A DNA stretch of 64,000 bases from Opisthocomus hoazin (taxonomy: Eukaryota; Chordata; Aves; Opisthocomiformes; Opisthocomidae), in NCBI RefSeq assembly GCF_030867145.1, contig NC_134417.1:8719577-8783576 (forward strand), in the 5' to 3' direction. Under the pieces are notes generated by a model, which was not told the origin of the DNA, did no database searches, and worked only from the letters and a program-made list of their open reading frames with translations. Of this stretch, positions 58,201 to 64,000 are shown piece after piece. The translations under genes and the position numbers were made by a program. The first letter of the stretch is position 1, and every line of letters starts with the position of its first letter.

Positions 58201-58478
58201 ATTTTCAGCTTGGATTTCCTCTGATCACCAGTAAAATGGCAGTGCTGGTGCTGGCCAGGTCCTCCGTAGGGATCTTTGTTGTTCTACTGACGCGCCAGCT
58301 CATGAAGAGCGCGGTCCTTGGCCTGCTGGGTTATCGGTACAAGTTTCCCATCAACGACCTGGAAGCCCGAAGACGGCTGGAGGTCGAAGTGCCGTATAAA
58401 TTTATAACGTACTCCTCAGTCGGCTTCAGTGCCACCGTGCTTGTGCCGCTGCTGCATGAGCTGTTTGGACTGATGTGA
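22057..58478 (+). CDS. SGPP2: Sphingosine-1-phosphate phosphatase 2, complete five-exon gene
   Basis: The joined exons 22057-22275, 36269-36427, 48583-48762, 51275-51364 and 57933-58478 encode 397 residues plus TGA, close to the mammalian length of about 400. SGPP2 is a multipass endoplasmic-reticulum enzyme that removes the phosphate from sphingosine-1-phosphate, feeding sphingosine back to ceramide synthesis and ending S1P signalling. All three PAP2/lipid-phosphate-phosphatase motifs are intact: C1 K136-x6-R143-P144 (KDILKWPRP), C2 PSTH at 163-166, and C3 S206-R207...H213...D217 ([12 protein letters not shown]), with H213 the expected nucleophile. The N-terminal [12 protein letters not shown] matches SGPP2 rather than SGPP1, which has a longer N-terminus. 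The start ATG has A at -3 and G at +4. All introns are phase 0 with GT-AG ends. No break or missing catalytic residue is seen. Confidence 0.95.
30265..30345 (+). repeat. Degenerate CR1/L3-like LINE relic
   Basis: The phrase GCAGTGGAGCCTCCGTCGCT followed by GGACAGGTTAGACAAATGTC and TGTCGGAGTGATGG resembles the segment of old CR1/L3 elements that reads roughly GGTGGAGTCTCC...AGGTTAGACAAACACCTGTCAGGGATGGT, near their 3' end. The element is in sense on the plus strand and heavily decayed. A CTG microrepeat (GCTGCTGCTGCTGC) lies inside. Assignment is by remembered pattern. Confidence 0.45.
34405..34705. promoter_or_regulatory. Candidate intronic enhancer: CpG-rich block with TF motifs
   Basis: About 300 bases of CpG-richer, high-complexity sequence sit within AT-rich intron 1. 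Motif cores seen are CACGTG at 34452-34457, TAATTG at 34508-34513, CATATG at 34537-34542 and TGACTCA (AP-1) at 34693-34699. Frames of 94 codons (plus) and 85 codons (minus) span almost the same interval, but neither resembles a protein and neither has convincing splice sites. The abrupt composition shift suggests a constrained element or an inserted piece. Enhancer function is inference. Confidence 0.35.
35194..35216. repeat. (TA)n simple repeat
   Basis: A short run of alternating A and T, interrupted once by TCT, within intron 1. It has low complexity and no coding content. Confidence 0.85.
36269..36427 (+). CDS. SGPP2: SGPP2 exon 2
   Basis: Encodes residues 74-126, from [17 protein letters not shown] to RRMIIIWS. 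It contains the aromatic-rich start of the first membrane region and the conserved [17 protein letters not shown]. The acceptor is ATTTCCAG|GG and the donor TCT|GTAAGT, both phase 0. A second AG lies 12 bases inside (GTGCGCAG|AAG at 36280/36281), also in frame. Its use would delete GCAQ only. Confidence 0.95.
36428..48582 (+). other. SGPP2 intron 2 (about 12 kb)
   Basis: The intron runs from GTAAGT to TCTCCCTAG. No internal exon is recognised. GC-richer patches occur at about 41200-41480, 43320-43820, 45950-46260 and 48060-48200. They generate overlapping frames of up to about 210 codons on both strands without recognisable protein content. A short (TATC/TA)n run is at 40917-40941. Confidence 0.85.
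40917..40941. repeat. (ATCTATAT)n simple repeat
   Basis: Alternating ATCTATATAT units form a short AT-rich microsatellite in intron 2. Confidence 0.8.
48583..48762 (+). CDS. SGPP2: SGPP2 exon 3 (C1 and C2 catalytic motifs)
   Basis: Encodes residues 127-186. It carries catalytic motif C1 (K136...R143-P144 in KDILKWPRP) and motif C2 (PSTH at 163-166 in [14 protein letters not shown]). The acceptor is CCCTAG|ATC and the donor TACAAG|GTGGGG, both phase 0. The donor has a G-rich +3 to +6 and is weaker than the others. If the intron is retained, the frame stays open for 168 more codons, to 49269. Confidence 0.95.
48763..51274 (+). other. SGPP2 intron 3 (about 2.5 kb)
   Basis: The intron runs from GTGGGG to a long T-rich tract (about 51249-51269) ending CACAG. 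A-rich sequence follows the donor at 48775-48812. No exon-like sequence is recognised inside. Confidence 0.85.
51275..51364 (+). CDS. SGPP2: SGPP2 exon 4 (C3 motif, first part)
   Basis: Encodes residues 187-216, starting at [11 protein letters not shown]. It contains a membrane segment and [13 protein letters not shown], which supplies R207 and the nucleophilic H213 of motif C3. The acceptor is TTCACAG|TAT and the donor CTG|GTAAGG, both phase 0. The exon is 90 bases, so skipping it would keep the frame but remove the catalytic histidine. Confidence 0.95.
55041..55285. repeat. 57-bp minisatellite, about 4.3 copies
   Basis: Units begin with GGGGGGCTCCTTGGGG at 55041, 55097, 55154 and 55211, with a partial diverged copy at 55268. 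Spacings are 56, 57, 57 and 57 bases. Each unit continues GACACAGCCTGTGGGAGC and then GGGGCCAGCTGCAGG. The period is a multiple of three, so frames stay open through it on both strands and give 19-residue peptide repeats. These are taken as artefacts. The runs of G could form G-quadruplexes on the plus strand. Confidence 0.95.
55864..56165. mobile_element. hAT-like non-autonomous DNA transposon relic (MITE) with decayed TSD
   Basis: The element proper is 55872-56157 (286 bases). It begins CACTAGTCTCCGAAATTTTT and ends TTTGGAGACCACTG, whose reverse complement CAGTGGTCTCCAAA matches the left end with two differences in the first 11 bases. Flanking octamers GCATAAAC (55864-55871) and GTATGAGC (56158-56165) agree at five of eight positions, and all three differences are transitions, as expected of an aged 8-bp target duplication. 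An 8-bp duplication and CAGTGGT-type ends are typical of hAT elements. The interior is AT-rich with no transposase. Confidence 0.65.
57933..58478 (+). CDS. SGPP2: SGPP2 exon 5 (terminal coding exon)
   Basis: Encodes residues 217-397 and the TGA at 58476-58478. Its first codon is D217, which completes the C3 motif by charge relay to H213. Several hydrophobic membrane segments follow (for example [15 protein letters not shown] and [15 protein letters not shown]). The family-typical [18 protein letters not shown] loop lies between them, and the conserved tail [20 protein letters not shown] precedes the C-terminus. The acceptor is TCTTTGCAG|GAC, phase 0. Confidence 0.96.
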   Translation, partial: DVIGGALISAVLLVLLYPVWDTIDHLLLTSPFCPLLSIVVPLVLCYNYPKLDYYSPTRGDTTTILGAGAGATVGFWLSNQYAVPADTRENFQLGFPLITSKMAVLVLARSSVGIFVVLLTRQLMKSAVLGLLGYRYKFPINDLEARRRLEVEVPYKFITYSSVGFSATVLVPLLHELFGLM

Positions 58479-59350
58479 GCGCAGCGCCTTCCTTACAAAG
58501 AAACGTATGGCACCACCATTTCAGAGATGCGGTAACTCGACCAAGGCTGGTAACTTGACCAAAAAGTGGTTTGTGCCTTTCTGCACTGGCCTAAAATACC
58601 GGGTTCGGAAGAGTCATGGGAACCGCTGTACACAAATAACTGGGGGTTAGAAATCACTGACCCCACTGTGTCCCGTAATTAGAGACCCCTGGCCTTGACA
58701 ACTGAAGGTGACAAGCACAGAGTACAAAATCCCTGCTGGAGCGGCAGCAGCGGCTGCTTTGGGGCCCAGGGTGCCGAGAAGCATGGCTGTGCCTGCGGGA
58801 TGCCGGCCCTGTGGCTCCGTGGGCTGTGGACCTGCCTGCCTGGCCGCGGGGCTGCTCCTGCCCGAGGAGGAGAGCAAGCCAAGGACGGGCTCGTGTGTGG
58901 GGCACGGGGGAGCGGGAGAAGAGACAGCCAGCTGAGAGCAAAGGGCCGTCCTTCAGGTGTGCAGAGCTCTGCGCCCTGCCATCCCCGGGCGCCGCGGCCG
59001 AAGGAAGCACCGGGAGAAAGGCTGGCGGAGGAGGGGAGCGGGATGTGGAGGCGGGTGGAGGTGGTGGCTCTGTGCGCGCTGGGACCTTCCCACCGTTGGG
59101 CTTCGGTGGGAGCGTCCTGCCGGCGAAGGCGGCTGGCTGCTTCAGCAACCGGCGTCGGCAGAGGTCAGAGGCAGCCACGCGTGGGTACAGCTGTGCATGT
59201 CCCTAGCGAAATCTGGTGATTATTGTACTTGTCGCTTGTTATAGTGTCTTCCAACAGCACTGCCAGACCGGGCTAGTTCTGTGTGTATGGTTTCACCCAC
59301 TGCAACCCTTTAAAAAAATACCCAAAAAAGCACGAACAAAGAAATAAAAC

Positions 59351-59419
59351 AGAAGAAAGAAAAGAAAGAAAAGAAAGAAAAGAAAAGAAAAGAAAGAAAA
59401 GAAAGAAAAGAAAGAAAGA
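59351..59419. repeat. Polypurine (AAAG)n/(AAAAG)n tract
   Basis: Sixty-nine bases consist only of A and G, arranged as mixed AAAG and AAAAG units. Such tracts are unstable in length and can adopt triplex DNA. It follows an AATAAA at 59343-59348 and probably lies in the SGPP2 3' UTR. Confidence 0.95.
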
Positions 59420-60650
59420 TACAACACAAAGCATTTTAAGTGACTTATAAGAAATTAATCTTGAATAGTAGTAAGAAACCCTCCACTGACAGATCCTTTG
59501 CCTGCATACCACTGAGCAGAGCTGTTACCACAATGTTGAGGCTCTGTTTAACTCTGATTTAGTTTCCCTGTCTAGGAGATGGGACAAAGCCCTTCCTATC
59601 GTGCAGGGGGGACAAGTAATTGTCCTTAAATCACGTTGTGGAAGGAGCCGAGTGGCAACTCTGGTGACTACAACGTGTGGCGATGATAAGATGCCATGAT
59701 TTTCTGGTGCTACGCAGTTCTTCCATGCGTCTTGCAATACCATGTATACACTTGTAGAATAGCAGTTGAGGAGTGTTCGTAGGATAGTGGTCACTATAAC
59801 TCAGGCTGCTTATTTAAAAAAAAAAATCTATATCTGCTGCTGGACCAATGAGCTGTTGAGAAATACAGCGGTGAATGTGGTCTGCTTGGCTGGAAAAATG
59901 TAACATGCTATGACCGCGGAGCTTCAGGCATGGCCCCTGTGCCTTTCCTGGCAGAATGTACATAAAAGCCAGCTTTTTAATAATGTATGCTTGTCTTCCT
60001 GGCTGCAAGAAAAATTAACCTGAAGAATGTAAAGGAGGTGCTTTGCCATCAGTTGACCGCTTGGGTAAATATAATCTAGTTCCAAAAAAGCCGTTGGGAG
60101 TTTTGTGCAAGGAGTTGTGTGTGTGAAAGAGCTGTGAGGTTTTAAAACCAGGCCGGTAGTCTCCAGAAGAAATGCAGGCAGATATTGTAGCTGCCTTTAG
60201 ATCTGCCCAGGCTGTGGAGAAACTGTTTTAAATCCAAGCTGTGTGGACATGTCTCTCTTTACACGTGCATGCAAGCAGCTTCAAGGAATCTTTCGGCAGG
60301 ACAAGTGCCCTTTGGTGAGCACAGGACTCGGGCCGTCGAAACCAGGAGGTCCCGTCCTCAGTCGCCCTCCCTCCCACACACCCCCGAAGCACTGCCATCA
60401 GGCCTCAGAACACCGTATTTTCAGGGTGCTTTGGGATGTACAGCTGCACGGCAGAGCTGAATCCCTGGGGAGGTGCCACATCACAGCGGACAGGACCAAA
60501 ATTGGGAAGAAACTTCACAGCAAACTGAGTTTAACCAATGGGGTGAAATTAGTTGGTCCCAAGAAAGGCGTGGTTTGATGGGGACATTCATGCAGTTTTA
60601 TGTGTAGAAATTCTGTTCTGAATCACAGCTATTTTATGCTATGAAAATTT

Positions 60651-60685
60651 TATAAATTATATATATAAGTGCTTGGATTTATAAA
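60651..60685 (+). promoter_or_regulatory. Candidate poly(A) signals for SGPP2
   Basis: Two TATAAA hexamers, a known weak poly(A)-signal variant, stand at 60651-60656 and 60680-60685. A T-rich downstream stretch (TATTTTTATCTTTTATAG) follows from about 60699. The upstream 2.2 kb has only one AATAAA (59343). Use of this site is inference. Confidence 0.25.
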
Positions 60686-60800
60686 GAATGTGCACAAGTA
60701 TTTTTATCTTTTATAGTATTCACCTGCATGTGATTCATGCAATACATGCAAACTGTACTTGGTTGAAATTTTAAAATATATGCATTTTTGCAAAATTTGG

Positions 60801-63800
60801 TGTTTCTCTGTTCATTTTGCGTCCTCTGTTGCTGCTTGTAAATGATTTATGTAAGGGGAACGAGTTGCAGTTTAAATGGCTCCCTGAATGCAACCACCTC
60901 TCGCTCTTCCCAAGCTGGCCCACTTGTGGCCCATCCTCTCCTGCTCAGGCTGGCTGCCAGCTGCGGCTCCCCCAGGCTCTGCAGCAGCATCCTGCTTGTT
61001 TAAGGACAGGAGAAAAGGCTACTGACCTCCTTGCAAATGTTTGCTATATCGGTTGCAAATGGAAACACCTGAGTTGCTGTGTCCTTAAGGCTGGGGGATG
61101 TTTGGGCACCTGGAATCTCCTTCATTTGCCATATCTACCTCTAGTGGAACGCAAATTTGATTTTAAATTAATGTATGCAATTGTAGCGTGACAGCCCATA
61201 AACCACAGAATACTTCATGTTCACTGAGGAGCCTAACAATGCTTTTTTGTTAAGGATGTGTATTTGAAACCAGGTAGCGCCACGTCTTCCCCTCAGCATC
61301 ATGTCCTGCCTGGAAGTGGGGTGCCCGTGGACCCCCAAGTGCCCGCAGCTGATTGGGATGAGCCCCGATTGCTGCCGCAGCTCGGGGCCACCGGGACCAG
61401 GCGCGGCTTTCAGCAGGGCTCCGTGCTGAGGCTGGGCTCGTAGTTGTTCCCACAGGGCTGGGCTTGAAGAGGCACATCCCTGACAAGGTAAGACCTGCCA
61501 CCCTTCCTGTATTTCTTTAATCTGAAGCACTGGGTCCTCCCTGCAAACCCATGCGTGTCTTTGCTGTCTTTGGAAATGCTCCCCACCTCTTCATCCCCGC
61601 AGTTTGGGTGCTTCCGTGTCTCCCACGTGATGGTAGCAAATGAGGTTTTTGTGGTCGGTTTGCTGGTCATTCTGTACTCAGTAACACAAAGGCATCAGCT
61701 GAATCCTCTTGAGTAGACGTGCTTGGATTTTAGAGTAAAATGCTGCCTTTGATGTGAATGGGGTAGAGAGAACTTCCAGATACGGAGCATCAGCCTTGGA
61801 GCCTGGGCTGTTGCCTTCTCCTCAGTACTGTCCTGCATGTCCTGGTCCAGCACTACAGCTCCCCGTCCTGCAGCTGCCTTCGGCTGGAGGAGTGGTGCCA
61901 AGACAATCTGTTTCTACGTTTCCTTCGCTACGCTGTCAAGAGGGATGTAGCAGGCATCTCACCCTGTGCTTAGTCTACTCTGTCCTGTCTTCGGGCTGCC
62001 GCCTCCTGACGTGATCGCTCTGCAAACCACTTTCCAAGCTTCCTCCTGACGCAGAGCATCCCTGTGTGCCGGTCTCCAGCACAGGACCAGCGACTCTGGC
62101 AGCAGCCAAGTGTTACTGCACCCCTCGGCAGGGATTAAAAACCAAACCAGCAAGCACTGAATTTGCCTGGTTTCATTTTCCAACAGTCACTTTTCATCTA
62201 ATCTAGCCAAGTTTTTCTCCTAATCCCAAATTCTCCTAATCGCAACTTCTCCCAAGTTTTTCTCCTAATCTATCCAAGTTTGTATGTAAAACTGCAAGTA
62301 AGCTTCCAGCTTGCTTTTCTGGATATGGGTGATTTAATTTAGGGGGTGGAAGAAAAGAAAACGGTTTCAGCTTTAACCCTACTCATGCCTGCTGCAGGTA
62401 GCAGCTGGGAAGCGTGGGTACATCTCCCGGCAGGGTGGAGGTGCGGCTCAGCCGCGGGTGGGATCGTGCACGTTTGCTAACACGTGTGTGAGGCGCGGCC
62501 CTCGTTTGCTGCCACCCAGCTCCCGCTCCGGCCGGAGCCATGGCTTCCCTCGCTGCCTGCATGCGACCGCGCTCACCGACCCACCCGCCTGCAGCCAGGC
62601 TCGGGCCCAAGGTGGCCGGGCGGTCGGAGGTGCCGCCTGTGCCCGAGGCCGTGGTCCCCACGGCAGCCGCCCGGCAGCACCCCTTGCTCTGCTCGGCTCA
62701 TTCCGTACCCACCTGCCAAACCGAGAATGATTTAAAGCGCAAGCAAGCACGCTGCCAGCCCGGAGATGGAAACGGGCCCAAGCGGTGCCTTTACACAAAC
62801 ACTCGATGGCAACAGCGAGCGGCGAGCGCAGAGCCCTGCGGCTGTGGCTGGAGCCAGGCTGCCTCGGGCGTTCTGCTGCCTGGAAAAGCCCCTTGCAGGA
62901 CCAAAGCACAGCAAGGAAAACCCAGAAGGCAGTGCTTGTGCCCGGCTGAAACGAACCCAGCAGTCACCCGGCCTGCACGTGAGAACGGGCGGTGGCCTCG
63001 CTGCCATCAGTTCTGCAGCCTTTTGCCCTCGTGTGCAGATCCCGAGATGGCCCAGCAGCAGCAGGCCAGAAGTAATTCATAACTGGGGACCACTGGTGAA
63101 AAATCCAGCTGCCAGCCCTTCCTTAAAGAAATACTCAAAGTTCAAAAATGTTAAAAAATTGCTCAAAAGTCACCACCATCAGCAGGCAATGTTTCCTTTG
63201 CCAGAGACCACAGCTACACCAACGGGTAAAAGCAAAACCACAATGCGCGCAGCGGCTTTCTCTAGCGCTAAGCTGTTACGTACCCTGATTACTGAATAGA
63301 GCCACAAGCGAGCTGTAAATACCAGCTGATTGCTTTGGGGCTACAAAAGACAACACCCTGCAATAAATATGCTGGACTTGTATGAAGTGTCTGACACGTC
63401 AGGATTCACAGCTAATCCTGAGCACAGCGTTACAGCAAAGCTTGAATTTCAGAGCTGCAGCAGCCTCTGCAAGGCTGCTGGCACCACGTCTAGCTGTGAG
63501 AGGGGCTGGTGGCTCTGAAGAGGCTGTTGAACCTTTCTCTCTGTTCTCTTCCTCTACTTTTAGCAAGTAACGCTACTTCTCTGGGACAGGGCTAATGTCC
63601 CGCTTGTGGAGTACTTTTAGCTACTAACACATGGGCAAACTGTATGAAAAAGGAGAAGAAGGGATCATTAAAAAAGCCTTGCAACACATATCACTGCAGC
63701 TCAATCCCTTCGTCCCAGCCTAATCTGGTCTTTACACTCCAAGGACAGTAAATTCACAGAACTGGGACACCCGAAGAGTCAGAAAATCTTGTGTAGAGAA

Positions 63801-64000
63801 ATACATTTAGTGCACGCAAATATCCTGTACTCTGCTGAAATGCAAATCTGCCTTATTGCCGTCCTAATCCCCGTGCATGACACACTAATAAACGGGGGGT
63901 TTTAATACTTACCATCTGTGTTACAGATCGCTTCCCACACTGCGAGCTTGCTTGGTTACAGTTGTGCAGGCATCACAGAGAGATATATCCTGCCAACGAC
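60801..64000. other. Downstream flank of SGPP2, no supported gene
   Basis: No exon of a neighbouring gene is recognised on either strand. A GC-rich patch at about 62400-63020 gives overlapping frames on both strands, the largest plus-strand ones being 180 codons (62540-63082) and 177 codons (62766-63299), without recognisable content. AATAAA is found at 63362-63367 and 63887-63892, and ATTAAA at 63667-63672, so a longer SGPP2 3' UTR is possible. Confidence 0.5.
62207..62270. repeat. Short direct repeat of about 45-bp period
   Basis: The 19-base sequence CCAAGTTTTTCTCCTAATC is found at 62207-62225 and again at 62252-62270. A related TTCTCCTAATC lies between them and a partial CCAAGTTT follows. 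This looks like a young local duplication. Confidence 0.85.

Larger units (their letters stand above)
58479..60800 (+). other. SGPP2: Probable SGPP2 3' UTR
   Basis: Sequence directly after the stop codon with no further exon. It starts with ordinary UTR-like sequence, passes a GC-rich patch at 58740-59170 and a pure purine tract at 59351-59419, and becomes AT-rich with T-rich stretches at 60640-60800. AATAAA occurs at 59343-59348 and TATAAA variants at 60651-60656 and 60680-60685. The true end of the transcript cannot be fixed from sequence alone. Confidence 0.55.

Noticed and set aside
61000-64000. 3' end of FARSB, the downstream neighbour expected on the minus strand
   Set aside because: I looked for the conserved C-terminal region of phenylalanyl-tRNA synthetase beta on the minus strand and did not see it; the gene presumably lies beyond the window.

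Overview
The window looks like a stretch of bird nuclear genome. A split vertebrate gene with GT-AG introns is present. Promoters sit in very GC-rich CpG islands, interspersed repeats are sparse, and there is one CR1-type LINE fragment with the usual avian 3' end. No bacterial, organellar or viral gene was found. The class assignment is an inference from style and repeats; the species cannot be named.

Two protein-coding genes can be supported. (1) On the minus strand at 4554-5408, inside a CpG island, an intronless frame encodes a 284-residue C3HC4 RING-finger protein with two C-terminal membrane segments, a likely membrane E3 ubiquitin ligase of the RNF183/RNF223/RNF228-like kind. A short upstream ORF overlaps its start. 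(2) On the plus strand, five exons between 22057 and 58478 build a complete 397-residue sphingosine-1-phosphate phosphatase 2 (SGPP2). All three lipid-phosphatase (PAP2) catalytic motifs are intact, all splice sites are GT-AG and all introns are phase 0. The two genes diverge from each other across about 16.6 kb.

Layout: 1-3950 is AT-rich intergenic DNA with a small orphan CpG island (about 1985-2285) and an ancient amniote repeat (about 2465-2840). 3960-6000 is the RING gene and its island. 6000-21560 is gene-free, with old LINE relics, small tandem duplications and a cluster of homeodomain/POU-like core sites. 21561-23010 holds a CR1 tail followed by the SGPP2 CpG-island promoter, which carries four regularly spaced CACCTG E-boxes between GC boxes. 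22276-57932 is SGPP2 introns, containing a CpG-rich enhancer-like block (34.4-34.7 kb), a 57-bp minisatellite (55.04-55.28 kb) and a 286-bp hAT-like non-autonomous DNA transposon relic with decayed 8-bp target duplications. From 58479 onward lie the SGPP2 3' UTR and downstream DNA.

Functionally, SGPP2 acts in the endoplasmic reticulum and dephosphorylates sphingosine-1-phosphate. No pathway link between the two genes is visible. I found no convincing undescribed multi-gene system. The most interesting signals concern regulation and genome structure: the overlapping uORF, the E-box/GC-box array, the in-frame N-terminal extension, the tandem splice acceptor, the CpG-rich intronic block and the MITE.
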